NCBI RefSeq assembly: GCF_011250635.1
Contig: NZ_JAANNP010000005.1
Coordinates: forward strand, 229 to 43,572
Length of the DNA stretch: 43,344 nt
Source: Motilibacter deserti
GTDB taxonomy: Bacteria > Actinomycetota > Actinomycetes > Motilibacterales > Motilibacteraceae
Direction: 5' to 3'
A model generated the notes under the pieces. The model did no database searches, was not told where the DNA came from, and worked only from the letters and a program-made list of their open reading frames with translations. A program made the position numbers and the translations under genes. Numbering within the stretch: the first letter of the stretch is position 1; the number at the start of each line of letters is the position of its first letter. This document shows positions 7,371 to 20,768 of the stretch, piece by piece.

Positions 7371-8287
7371 CCGCAACCCCGTCGCGGACCGTGCTGCTCG
7401 TGGCGCACACGGGCCGGGCGTACGTCCACGACGCCGCCGAAGAGGTCGTGTCCCAGCTGCGCGCGGCCGGCCTGCAGATCCACGTCCTCGCCGACGAGGC
7501 CGCCGAGCTCGAGCTCCAGGGCACCCGCCGGGTCGGGCCCGCGGACGCGTGCGCGCCCGGCGTCGAGCTGGTCGTCGTCCTCGGCGGCGACGGGACGATC
7601 CTGCGCGGCGCAGAGCTCGCCCGCGACGGCGGCATCCCGGTGCTCGGGGTCAACCTCGGCCGCGTGGGCTTCCTGGCTGAGGCCGAGCGGGCCGACCTGC
7701 ACTCGGTCGTGGAGGCGATCGCGGAGCGCCGCTACACGGTCGAGGAGCGCATGACCCTCGACGTCACCGTGCGCCGCGACGGCAGCGTCCTCGCCCACCA
7801 GTGGGCGCTCAACGACGTGAGCGTGGAGAAGGCCGACCGCGGCCGGCTGCTCGACATCGCGCTCGAGGTCGACGGACGCCCGCTGTCGACCTGGGGCTGC
7901 GACGGCGTGGTCGCCGCCACGCCGACCGGCTCCACGGCGTACGCGTTCTCCGCCGGTGGCCCCGTGGTCTGGCCCGAGGTGGAGGCGCTGCTGCTCGTCC
8001 CGCTCAGCGCGCACGCGCTGTTCGCCCGCCCGCTGGTGGCCGCGCCGACCTCGACCATCGCGGTGGAGATCCTCGAGGTCGGGTCCGAGGAGCCGTGCGC
8101 GGTCATGTGGGCCGACGGCCGCCGCCGCGTCGACCTGCCGGCCGGCTCCCGCGTGGAGGTACGCCGCGGCGAGGTCCCCGTGCGCCTGGCCCGGCTGAAG
8201 CAGGCCCCGTTCACCGACCGGCTCGTCGCGAAGTTCCAGCTCCCCGTCCGGGGATGGCGCGGCCCCCCGAACGGCTCGTCCGCATAG
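7367..8287 (+). CDS. nadK: NAD kinase
   Basis: A 306-residue ATP/polyphosphate NAD kinase, making NADP from NAD in the cytosol. GTG start at 7367 overlaps the tlyA stop. The GGDGT nucleotide-binding motif is at residues 73-77, followed by NLGRVGFLAEAE, the ALNDVSVEK region and the glycine/threonine-rich TPTGSTAYAFSAGGPVV, all in the usual order and length for the family. The syntenic mycobacterial gene is ppnK (Rv1695). The stop codon TAG at 8285-8287 coincides with a probable -10 element for recN. Confidence 0.95.
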   Translation: MTATPSRTVLLVAHTGRAYVHDAAEEVVSQLRAAGLQIHVLADEAAELELQGTRRVGPADACAPGVELVVVLGGDGTILRGAELARDGGIPVLGVNLGRVGFLAEAERADLHSVVEAIAERRYTVEERMTLDVTVRRDGSVLAHQWALNDVSVEKADRGRLLDIALEVDGRPLSTWGCDGVVAATPTGSTAYAFSAGGPVVWPEVEALLLVPLSAHALFARPLVAAPTSTIAVEILEVGSEEPCAVMWADGRRRVDLPAGSRVEVRRGEVPVRLARLKQAPFTDRLVAKFQLPVRGWRGPPNGSSA

Positions 8288-8290
8288 CCT
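8285..8290 (+). promoter_or_regulatory. -10 element for a leaderless recN transcript
   Basis: TAGCCT matches the actinobacterial TAnnnT -10 and ends 6 nt before the GTG of recN, so transcription would start at or next to the start codon. No -35 is evident. The first half overlaps the nadK stop codon. Confidence 0.5.
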
Positions 8291-8296
8291 GGGCGC

Positions 8297-10060
8297 GTGC
8301 TGGAGGAGGTTCGGATCCGCGCCCTGGGCGTGATCGAGGACGCGGTGCTCGAGCTCGCGCCCGGGCTCACGGTGCTGACCGGCGAGACCGGTGCGGGCAA
8401 GACGATGGTGGTGACGAGCCTGGGCCTGCTGCTCGGCGGCAAGGCCGACCCCGGGGCGATCCGCACCGGCTCCGCCAGCGCGGTGGTCGAGGGCTCGGTC
8501 GTGCTGCCCGCCGGCCACCCCGCGCTGGCGCGTGCGGAGGAGGCCGGCGCGGAGCTCGACGACGGCGTCCTGCTGCTCGGGCGCACCGTCTCGGCCGGAC
8601 GGTCGCGCGCCCACCTCGGCGGGCGGTCCGTCCCCGCGGCGGTCCTGTCCGAGCTCGCCGAGGACCTGGTCGCCGTCCACGGGCAGTCCGACCAGCACCG
8701 GCTGCTCCGGCCCGCCCGACAGCGCCAGGCGCTCGACCGCTACGCGGGCTCCGCGGTCGCCGACCTGCTCGAGCGCTACCGCAGCCGGTGGTCGCGGCTG
8801 CGCGAGGTGGAGGACCGGCTCCACGAGCTGACGACGCGCGCCCGCGAGCGCGCCCAGGAGGCGGACCTGCTCCGCTTCGGGCTCGGCGAGGTCGAGGCGG
8901 TCGACCCGCAGCCCGGCGAGGACGTGGCGCTGCGCGAGGAGTCCGACCGGCTCGGTCACGCCGACGCGCTGCGCACCGCCGCTCTCACCGCGCACGCCGC
9001 CATCCTCGGCGACGCGGACGCCTACGACGACGCCCCCGACGCGGCGGGCCTGCTGTCCGCGGCTCGCCGGGCGCTGGAGGCCGAGCGGGCGCACGACCCT
9101 CAGCTGGCGGGGCTGGCCGACCGGCTGGGCGAGGCGGCGTACCTCCTCACCGACCTCGGCGCGGACCTCGCGGCCTACGCGGCCTCGGTCGACGCCGACC
9201 CCGGCCGGCTGGCCCAGGTGCAGGAGCGGCGGGCCGCACTCGCCGGGCTGACGCGCAAGTACGGCGAGACGGTGGACGCGGTGCTCGAGTGGTCTCGGCA
9301 GGCGGCCGAGCGGCTGACCGGGCTGGAGGGCGACGACGACGCGATCGCCGGCCTGGGCCAGGAGCGGGCGGCGCTGCGCGAGGAGCTCGGCACGCTCGCC
9401 GCGGCGCTGTCGGCGGCCCGCACCAAGGCCGCGGTGCGGCTGGGCGAGGAGGTCACCCGCGAGCTCGCCGCGCTCGCGATGCCGCGGGCCCGGGTCGAGG
9501 TGTCGGTCACCCAGCAGCCCGCCGACGGCCGGCCCGCCGACGGGCCGGGCGCGGCCCAGACCGTCCTCACGGTGGACGGCCGCGACGTGGTCGCCGGGGC
9601 GTACGGCGCGGACGCGATCGAGCTGCTGCTGGCCGCCAACCCGGGCAGCCCCGCACGGCCGCTCGGCAAGGGCGCCTCCGGGGGCGAGCTGTCGCGCGTG
9701 ATGCTGGCGCTGGAGGTCGCCCTGGCCGGCGCCGACCCGGTCCCGACCTTCGTCTTCGACGAGGTGGACGCCGGGGTCGGGGGCAAGGCGGCGGTCGAGG
9801 TGGGCCGCCGGCTCGCCCGGCTCGCCCGCAGCGCGCAGGTCGTCGTCGTCACCCACCTGCCCCAGGTCGCCGCCCACGCCGACCGCCACCTCGTCGTGGT
9901 GAAGGACGCCGACGGCTCGGTGACGAAGTCCGGGGTCGTGGCCCTCGACGACGAGGGCCGGGTGCAGGAGCTCTCCCGCATGCTCGCCGGCTTCGAGGGG
10001 TCGGGCACGGGACGCGCCCACGCCCAGGAGCTGCTGGAGGCCGCCCGCTCCGCGGGCTGA
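8297..10060 (+). CDS. recN: DNA repair protein RecN
   Basis: A 587-residue SMC-like ATPase of double-strand break repair. Walker A GETGAGKT is at residues 29-36. The centre (about 155-360) is the long helical hairpin region with RSRWSRLREVEDRLHELTTRARERAQEAD at its start. The C-terminal lobe carries the ABC signature in GASGGELSRVMLALEVAL and Walker B in TFVFDEVDAGVGG, followed by the D-loop and VVVVTHLPQVAAHADRH. Length is typical of the family. The GTG start at 8297 directly follows a TAGCCT -10. The order nadK-recN is conserved through actinobacteria. Confidence 0.95.
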   Translation: MLEEVRIRALGVIEDAVLELAPGLTVLTGETGAGKTMVVTSLGLLLGGKADPGAIRTGSASAVVEGSVVLPAGHPALARAEEAGAELDDGVLLLGRTVSAGRSRAHLGGRSVPAAVLSELAEDLVAVHGQSDQHRLLRPARQRQALDRYAGSAVADLLERYRSRWSRLREVEDRLHELTTRARERAQEADLLRFGLGEVEAVDPQPGEDVALREESDRLGHADALRTAALTAHAAILGDADAYDDAPDAAGLLSAARRALEAERAHDPQLAGLADRLGEAAYLLTDLGADLAAYAASVDADPGRLAQVQERRAALAGLTRKYGETVDAVLEWSRQAAERLTGLEGDDDAIAGLGQERAALREELGTLAAALSAARTKAAVRLGEEVTRELAALAMPRARVEVSVTQQPADGRPADGPGAAQTVLTVDGRDVVAGAYGADAIELLLAANPGSPARPLGKGASGGELSRVMLALEVALAGADPVPTFVFDEVDAGVGGKAAVEVGRRLARLARSAQVVVVTHLPQVAAHADRHLVVVKDADGSVTKSGVVALDDEGRVQELSRMLAGFEGSGTGRAHAQELLEAARSAG

Positions 10061-10243
10061 CGGGCGCTCGCAGCTCCCGTCCGCGTCGCGCCCGGCCGCC
10101 CCGACGAGCCACCCGACGAACCGGCCGCCCCTGAACGAGCGGCCGACCGGGGCCGTGCCGTGCCCATACCGTGACGTGAACGACCAGGACCCGCCACGCC
10201 GGCTCCTCGGCACCGGCGGCGCGCTCTGGCACGATGGCGGGCG

Positions 10244-11431
10244 ATGAGGATTGCCACCGCTCGTCGTCGGTCCCGGGCGCCGGAGCTCCCGGGCATCACG
10301 GCAGCGACCCGGGTGGACCGCCGGACGAAGAACCTGACCAAGCGCGTACGCCCCGGCGAGATCGCGGTCATCGACCACATCGACCTCGACCGGGTCAGCG
10401 CCGAGGCGCTGGTCGCCTGCCGCGTCGCCGCCGTGGTGAACGCCGCGCCGAGCACGAGCGGCCGCTACCCGAACCTCGGCCCCGAGATCCTCGTCGGCGC
10501 CGGCATCCCGCTCGTCGACGGCTGCGGCCAGGCCGTCATGAACGACCTGTCCGACGGCGACGTGCTGCGGCTGCACGAGGGCGTGGTCTACCTCGACGAC
10601 CGCCAGCTCGCGGTCGGGACCGAGCAGACGCCGGAGACCGTCGCCGCCGCGATGGCGGAGGCGCGGGCCGGCCTCGCCCTGCAGCTCGAGGCGTTCGCCG
10701 GCAACACGATGGAGTTCCTGCGCCGCGAGCGCGAGCTGCTCCTCGACGGCGTCGGCGTGCCGGACATCCGGACCCAGATGGAGGGCCGGCACGCGCTCGT
10801 CGTCGTCCGCGGCTACCACTACCGCGAGGACCTGCGCACGCTGCGCCCCTACATCCGGGAGTACCGCCCGCTGCTCATCGGCGTCGACGGCGGGGCCGAC
10901 GCGCTGCTCGACGGCGGCTACATCCCCGACCTCATCGTCGGGGACATGGACAGCGTCTCGGACAAGGCGCTCACCTGCGGCGCCGAGCTCGTCGTGCACG
11001 CCTACCGCGACGGCCGCGCCCCCGGGCTCGCCCGGCTCGAGCGCATGAACCTGCAGTCCGTGCTCTTCCCCGCCGCAGGGACCAGCGAGGACGTCGCGAT
11101 GCTGCTCGCCGACGACAAGGGCGCGAGCCTCATCGTCGCCGTCGGCACCCACGCCACGCTCGTCGAGTTCCTCGACAAGGGGCGCTCCGGCATGGCCAGC
11201 ACGTTCCTCACCCGGCTGCGCGTCGGCGGCAAGCTCGTCGACGCGAAGGGAGTCAGCCGGCTCTACCGCAGCCGCATCTCCAACCTGCAGGTCGCGCTGT
11301 TCCTGCTCGCCGGCATCGTCGCGCTGCTCGTCGCGGTGGCCGCCACGCCCGGCGGCCAGGTCTTCTTCGAATATCTCCGGGACCGCTGGGCCGAGGGCCA
11401 GTTCCGGCTGGAGGAGCTCTTCTCGTCGTGA
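10244..11431 (+). CDS. steA: SteA-like cytokinetic ring protein
   Basis: A 395-residue protein, ATG at 10244. Residues about 25-180 (RTKNLTKRVRPGEIAVIDHID and AAVVNAAPSTSGRYPNLGPEILV) are the family-specific N-terminal domain. About 195-330 has the thiamine pyrophosphokinase-like fold: PLLIGVDGGADALLDGGYIPDLIVGDMDSVSD, including the D-G-G-A and G-D-M-D-S motifs. Near the C-terminus a single membrane helix (about 346-364, VALFLLAGIVALLVAVAA) anchors it. Corynebacterium SteA, with SteB, acts at the septum in cell separation. It overlaps steB by 4 nt. Whether the kinase-like fold binds a ligand is unknown. The name rests on fold, membrane helix and synteny with Rv1697. Confidence 0.85.
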   Translation: MRIATARRRSRAPELPGITAATRVDRRTKNLTKRVRPGEIAVIDHIDLDRVSAEALVACRVAAVVNAAPSTSGRYPNLGPEILVGAGIPLVDGCGQAVMNDLSDGDVLRLHEGVVYLDDRQLAVGTEQTPETVAAAMAEARAGLALQLEAFAGNTMEFLRRERELLLDGVGVPDIRTQMEGRHALVVVRGYHYREDLRTLRPYIREYRPLLIGVDGGADALLDGGYIPDLIVGDMDSVSDKALTCGAELVVHAYRDGRAPGLARLERMNLQSVLFPAAGTSEDVAMLLADDKGASLIVAVGTHATLVEFLDKGRSGMASTFLTRLRVGGKLVDAKGVSRLYRSRISNLQVALFLLAGIVALLVAVAATPGGQVFFEYLRDRWAEGQFRLEELFSS

Positions 11432-12387
11432 TCGACTTCCGCTACCACCTGGTCTCGTTGATCGCGGTGTTCCTCGCCCTTGCCGTCGGAGTCGTGCTCG
11501 GCGCCGGCCCGCTCGACGACCCCATCGGGCAGACCGTCGAGAGCCGGGCCGACGCCCTGAGCCAGTCCAACAACGAGCTGCGCGACGACAAGGCCGAGCT
11601 GGCCGACCAGATCAGCGGCTACGAGGACTTCATCACCCGCACCACCCCCGCGCTCGTCGGCGGCCGGCTCGAGGGCACGACCGTGGCCCTCGTCGGGATG
11701 CCCGGCGTGACGGAGGGGCAGGCCGAGACCGCGCGCGCCGGCCTCGAGGCGGCGGGGGCGGCCGTCCCCGGCAGCGTCCTGCTGACCGATGACTGGACGG
11801 CCGAGGACCGCGCCACCGAGCTCGACGACGCGCTGACCCGGCTGATGCCGCCCGACGTGTCGTTCCCGGAGGACACCAGCAGCGCGGCCCGGGCCGCGCT
11901 GGTGCTGGCGCGCGGCATCGTGACCGCCGACCCGGCCGCCGCCGGCGCCGCCGACCCTGCGGCCAAGACCCTGCTCGAGGGGCTGCGCGAGGACGGGTTC
12001 CTGACCGCCGAGGACGAGCCGTGGAAGCGCGGGAGCCTGGTGGCGGTCCTCGCGCCGCTGCCGGAGGAGCCCAAGCCGGGCGAGGACACGACCCGGGAGC
12101 GCAGCGTGCTCCTGGCCGTGCCGCGGATGCTCGCGACCGCCGGCGCGGTCACGGTGGTCGCCGGGCCGACCGGCAGCGCCGAGTCCGGCGGGCTCGTGGC
12201 CGACGTCCGCTCGGACTCGGAGGTCGCCGCGACGGTCTCGACCGTCGACGACGTCGACACGCCGGCCGGGCGCGCGACGCTCGCGCTCGCGTTCGTCGCC
12301 GCGCGCGCCGACGACCCCGGCCACTACGGCGACGGCCCCGGCGCGGACGAGCCGCTGCCGGACATCGAGGGCGTCACCAACAAGTGA
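11428..12387 (+). CDS. steB: SteB/MctB-like membrane-anchored protein
   Basis: A 319-residue protein starting VIDFRYHLVSLIAVFLALAVGVVLGAGPL, the characteristic N-terminal signature of the 'copper transporter' family (Rv1698/MctB, corynebacterial SteB). GTG 11428 overlaps the steA stop. One N-terminal membrane helix (about 8-28) is followed by a coiled coil (SQSNNELRDDKAELADQISG) and a large extracytoplasmic domain. The M. tuberculosis homologue has been linked to copper homeostasis and channel formation, while the corynebacterial pair SteA-SteB is linked to division. Given steA next door the division role seems the more relevant. It overlaps the next gene by 4 nt. Confidence 0.85.
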   Translation: MIDFRYHLVSLIAVFLALAVGVVLGAGPLDDPIGQTVESRADALSQSNNELRDDKAELADQISGYEDFITRTTPALVGGRLEGTTVALVGMPGVTEGQAETARAGLEAAGAAVPGSVLLTDDWTAEDRATELDDALTRLMPPDVSFPEDTSSAARAALVLARGIVTADPAAAGAADPAAKTLLEGLREDGFLTAEDEPWKRGSLVAVLAPLPEEPKPGEDTTRERSVLLAVPRMLATAGAVTVVAGPTGSAESGGLVADVRSDSEVAATVSTVDDVDTPAGRATLALAFVAARADDPGHYGDGPGADEPLPDIEGVTNK

Positions 12388-13244
12388 GCGGGCGCGCCTC
12401 CGGCAACGCGCGGCCCGCCGGGCCTGCAGAGCGCGCCGCCGCCGTGGCCGCGGGGGCGGCGGCCGCGTACGCCGCGTTCAGCGGCCTTCTCGCCCGACCG
12501 CCGGGCGGGCACGAGGCCTGGGGCCGGCGCAACGCCCGCGACCTTCCCGTCACCCTGCTCGAGGGCCCGGCGTACGCCGCGGCTGCGGCGCTCGGCGTGG
12601 CGCTCGCCCCGGGGGTCGCCCCGCGGGCGCGGGCGGCCGGGCTGCTGGCCGTCGCCAGCGCCGGAGCGTTGGGGGCGTACGACGACCTGGCCGGCTCCGG
12701 CGACGACCGGGGGCTGCGCGGGCACCTCGCCGCGCTCCGCCGTGGGCGGGTGACGACCGGCGCCGCCAAGTTGGCCGGGCTCGGCGTGGCCGGCCTGGGC
12801 GCAGGCGCGCTGCTGCGCGCAGGGCGCGACGGCAGCGCCGTGGACGCCCTGCTCGCCGGTGGCGTGATCGCGGGGACCGCCAACCTGGCCAACCTGCTCG
12901 ACCTGCGCCCCGGCCGCGCGCTGAAGGCCGGGCTGATCGCGGGCGCACCGGCGCTCGTGCGCGGCGGCGCGCCCGGTGCCCTGGTGGCGGGGCCGCTCGG
13001 GGCCGCGCTCGCGATGCTCCCGGCGGACCTGGGAGAGCGCTCGATGCTCGGCGACGCCGGGGCCAACGCGTTGGGGGCCGCGCTCGGGCTGAGCGCGGCT
13101 GCGGGGGCGTCGCGGCGCAGCCTGGGCGTACGCCTCGCCGTCGTCGCGGGCCTGACGCTCGCCAGCGAGAGGGTGAGCTTCACCCGGGTCATCGCCGCGA
13201 CGCCGGGCCTGCGCGAGCTCGACGCGCTCGGTCGCCGGGCGTGA
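12384..13244 (+). CDS. MraY/WecA-like polyprenyl-phosphate sugar-1-phosphate transferase homologue
   Basis: A 286-residue polytopic membrane protein with GTG start at 12384 inside the steB stop. It shows diverged versions of the MraY/WecA landmarks: GAYDDLAG for the Asp-Asp Mg-binding motif, TTGAAKL for the following cytoplasmic loop, NLANLLDLRPGRALK where MraY has N-x-x-N-x-x-D-G-L-D-G, and MLGDAGANALGAALG for the G-D-x-G-x-x-x-x-G motif. It is shorter than MraY (about 360) and has LRPGRALK in place of GLDG, so it is not the peptidoglycan MraY itself. It heads a coupled cassette with a MurJ-like flippase and a GT4 enzyme. It likely transfers a sugar-phosphate to a polyprenyl carrier; substrate unknown. 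Confidence 0.75.
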   Translation: MSGRASGNARPAGPAERAAAVAAGAAAAYAAFSGLLARPPGGHEAWGRRNARDLPVTLLEGPAYAAAAALGVALAPGVAPRARAAGLLAVASAGALGAYDDLAGSGDDRGLRGHLAALRRGRVTTGAAKLAGLGVAGLGAGALLRAGRDGSAVDALLAGGVIAGTANLANLLDLRPGRALKAGLIAGAPALVRGGAPGALVAGPLGAALAMLPADLGERSMLGDAGANALGAALGLSAAAGASRRSLGVRLAVVAGLTLASERVSFTRVIAATPGLRELDALGRRA

Positions 13245-14852
13245 GCCGCCGGCTGGCCTCGGGGCTCGCCGGCGCCGCCGCCCTCATCGCGGTCGCGACC
13301 CTGCTCAGCCGGGTGGTCGGCTTCGGCCGGTCGTTCGTGTTCGCCGCGACCGTCGGGTCGAACTGCCTCGGCAGCGCCTACAACACCGCCAACCAGCTGC
13401 CCAACGTCGTCTTCGAGGTCGTCGCCGGGGGAGCGCTCGCGAGCGTCGTGGTGCCGTTGCTGGCGCGCGCCTTCGCCGACGGGGACCGGGAGCAGGCGGC
13501 GCGCACCGCCTCGGCGCTGCTCACGTGGACGCTCGCCGTGCTGGTGCCCGTGACGGCGCTGGCCCTGCTGCTGGCCGAGCCGGTCGTCTCGCTCCTCATG
13601 GGCGACGCGGGCGGTGCGGGCAGCGCAGCGTCGTGCGACCGCGACGAGTCGGTGCGGACGGCCACCCGGATGCTGCAGGTCTTCCTCCCGCAGATCCCGC
13701 TCTACGGCGTCGCCGTGGTCTGCGCCGGGGTCCTGCAGGCACAGCGCAGGTTCCTCGCGCCGGCTGCGGCCCCGCTCGCCTCGAGTGCTGTCGTGGTCTT
13801 CGCATATCTCTGGTTCGGTGAAGCGTTCGACGGCAATCCGCGGGACCTGGCCGCGGTGCCGCCCGGGCCGGAGCTCGTGCTCACGCTGGGGACGACCGCC
13901 GGCGTCGCCGCGCTCGCGCTCTCCACCCTGGCCCCGTTGCTCCGCACGGGGCTGCGGCTGCGGCCGTCGCTCGCCTTCCCCCCGGGCGTCGCCGGCCGAG
14001 CACGTGCCCTGGCCGGCGCCGGGCTCGCCGCGCTGCTCGCCCAGCAGGCGTCGACGCTCGTGGTGATCCGGCTGGCCAACGACCGGGCCGGGGACGGCGG
14101 CCTCACGGTCTACGGCTACGCCTGGGCGGTCTTCCTGCTGCCGTACGCCGTCCTCGCGGTCCCGCTGGCCACCAGCGCCTTCCCGACCCTGTCGCGCCAC
14201 GCGGAGCAGGGCGACCTGCGCGCGTACGCCGCGGTCGGGGCCGTGACGACCCGCGCCGTGCTGCTGGCCGGCGGCCTCGGCGCCGCCCTGCTCGTCGCGA
14301 CGGCGTCGCCGGTCGCCCAGTTCTTCAGCTCCGGCCCGGACGACGCGCCGCCCCAGTGGCTGGCCCGTGCCCTCGTGGCCTTCGCCCCGGGCCTGCTCGG
14401 CTACGGGCTCGTCGCCCACCTCGGCCGCGCGCTCTACGCAGTCCATGCCGGGCGGGCGGCGGCGGTCGCGACGGTGCTCGGTTGGGGGGTGGTGATCGCC
14501 GCCGACGTGGCGCTGGTGGCCGCGCTGGGCCAGGGCTGGTCCGTCGCCGCGCTGGGGCTGGGGAACACTCTGGGCATGACGATCGCCGGGGTGCTCCTGC
14601 TGGCCGCCGTACGCCGCGCGGCCGGGCCTGCGACGCTGGCCGGCGTCCCGCGCGCGGCGGGTGCCGCGCTCGCCGCCGGCCTGGCCGGGGCCGCGGCGGG
14701 AGGCGGGCTCTCCCTCGCCGTCGATGCGGAAGGAGTCGCAGCCGGGGCAGGCTCCGCGGTCGCGTGCGCGGCGGCGGCCACGGCGACGTACGCGGCAGCG
14801 GTTTTGCTCGTCGACCGCGCCGGCGCGCGCGACCTCGCGCGGGGGCTGCGCC

Positions 14853-14860
<8 letters not shown>
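13241..14860 (+). CDS. MurJ/MviN-like lipid-linked oligosaccharide flippase
   Basis: A 539-residue membrane protein of the MOP superfamily, GTG start at 13241 overlapping the previous stop. The N-terminus is typical of MurJ: VATLLSRVVGFGRSFVFAATVG, then AYNTANQLPNVVFEVVAGGALASVVVPLL. About 14 membrane segments fill the length. It ends with an Ala-rich helix and lacks the pseudokinase domain of mycobacterial MurJ (Rv3910). Because actinobacterial genomes usually encode the housekeeping MurJ near the origin, next to trxA/trxB, this is probably a paralogue that flips the product of the neighbouring transferase, but that cannot be shown from the window. It overlaps the GT4 gene by 8 nt. Confidence 0.85.
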
Positions 14861-18353
<3,493 letters not shown>

Positions 18354-18417
18354 CGCCCGGGTGACCGGCGCACGGGCCGCCCCCGCGTGGCGGCCCGGCG
18401 AACCCGCCTCCGGCTCG

Positions 18418-18423
18418 TAGGCT
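18418..18423 (+). promoter_or_regulatory. -10 element for a leaderless ald transcript
   Basis: TAGGCT ends 7 nt before the ATG of ald, and there is no purine-rich ribosome binding site in the 7 nt between. This spacing predicts a leaderless mRNA starting at or beside the ATG. No -35 seen. Confidence 0.5.
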
Positions 18424-18430
18424 GCCGCAC

Positions 18431-19542
<1,112 letters not shown>

Positions 19543-19546
<4 letters not shown>

Positions 19547-20538
19547 CCGCGGTCGCCGAGGCCGGACCGGTCGGGCCTGCCGAGGAGGCCAGCGGGCCCA
19601 CGTCGGCGGCGCCGTCGGCGGAGCTCACCGCCCTGCTGCGGGCCTACCTCGACCACCTGGCCGTGGAGCGCGGCGTCGCCGCCAACACGCTCTCCTCCTA
19701 CCGGCGCGACCTGCGCCGCTACCTCGCCCACCTCGCCGCCACCGGCCGCTCCGGGCTGGCCGAGGTCGCCGAGAGCGACGTGGCGGCCTTCCTGCGCGCC
19801 CTGCGCGAGGGCGACGACACCCACCCGCCGCTCGGGGCGAGCTCGGCCGCCCGGGCCGTGGTCGCCGTCCGCGGCCTGCACCGCTTCGCGCTGCGCGAGC
19901 GCATCGTGGCCCAGGACGTGGCCCGGACCGTACGCCCGCCCGCGCCGCCGCGCCGGCTGCCGAAGGCGATCGGCGTGGACCAGGTCGAGGCCCTGCTCGC
20001 GGCCGCCGGCGCCGACGGCTCCCCGCGCGCGCTGCGCAACCGCGCCCTGCTCGAGGTCCTCTACGCCTGCGGGGCGCGGATCTCCGAGGCCGTGGGGCTG
20101 GACGTGGACGACCTCGACCTCGAGGGCGGCACCGTCCGGCTGTTCGGCAAGGGCAGCAAGGAGCGGATGGTCCCCATGGGCCGCTACGCCCGCGAGGCCC
20201 TCGACGCGTATCTCGTGCGGGCGCGGCCGGAGCTGCTGGCCGCCGGGCGCGGCACTCCCGCCCTCTTCCTCAACGCCCGCGGCGGCCGGCTCACCCGGCA
20301 GAGCGCCTGGGTCGTGCTGCGGGCGGCGGCGGAGCGCGCGGGCATCGACGTCCAGCTCTCGCCGCACACGCTGCGCCACTCCTTCGCGACGCACCTGCTC
20401 GACGGCGGGGCGGACGTGCGCGTCGTCCAGGAGCTGCTCGGGCACGCCTCCGTCACGACCACGCAGGTCTACACCCTGGTCACGGTCGACCGGCTGCGCG
20501 AGGTCTACGCATCCAGCCACCCCCGGGCGCTCGCGTAG
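19543..20538 (+). CDS. xerD: Tyrosine recombinase XerD
   Basis: A 331-residue tyrosine recombinase, GTG start at 19543 overlapping the ald stop. The SAM-like N-terminal domain (about 27-125, [31 protein letters not shown]) is followed by the catalytic domain with the complete set Arg179 (ARISEAV), Lys206 (GKGSKER), His275 and Arg278 (HTLRH), His301 (LLGHAS) and nucleophile Tyr310 (TQVYTLV). Family role: with XerC, resolves chromosome dimers at dif. Position between ald and the parA-scpAB segregation genes is conserved. The first 27 residues are an unconserved Ala/Glu-rich extension, so a slightly later start is possible. Confidence 0.95.
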
Positions 20539-20692
20539 CGGTCCTGCCCCCGCCCGCTCCCACGGGCCCCGCCGACAGGCACGGGTCGGCCCTCCCGTTG
20601 CTGCGCCGTCCGGATGACTTGCGGCGACGACATGGGACGTTCGGTATCCGAGCGCCCGCTCAGCGCTCCTACCTCGACGACACTTGTAGTAG

Positions 20693-20749
20693 TTGCGTGG
20701 TGACATGCATGCAACGCTTATGGGGAAAGACCCGCTTTGCGGGCGTCTG
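20693..20749 (+). promoter_or_regulatory. Two stem-loops in the leader of the GAF-SpoIIE gene
   Basis: In a locally AT-richer stretch lie an inverted repeat with 8-nt arms (GTTGCGTG 20693-20700, CATGCAAC 20709-20716, one G-T wobble) and then CCCGC-TTT-GCGGG (20732-20744) flanked by AGA/TCT. The second hairpin ends 3 nt before a strong GAGGAGGGGG ribosome binding site. It could be an operator plus leader structure, or a terminator for xerD. No known riboswitch family is recognised. Confidence 0.4.
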
Positions 20750-20768
20750 ACCGAGGAGGGGGCACGGC

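Noticed and set aside
6917-11152. A 1411-codon open frame on the minus strand across tlyA, nadK, recN and steA
   Set aside because: It is the antisense of well-supported genes with intact motifs; very high GC leaves antisense frames open by chance, and its translation is His/Arg/Gly-rich without any domain.
20693-20716. Inverted repeat near xerD considered as a dif recombination site
   Set aside because: Arms and 8-bp centre do not match the 28-bp dif layout with XerC/XerD half-sites, and dif normally lies in the terminus, not beside xerD.
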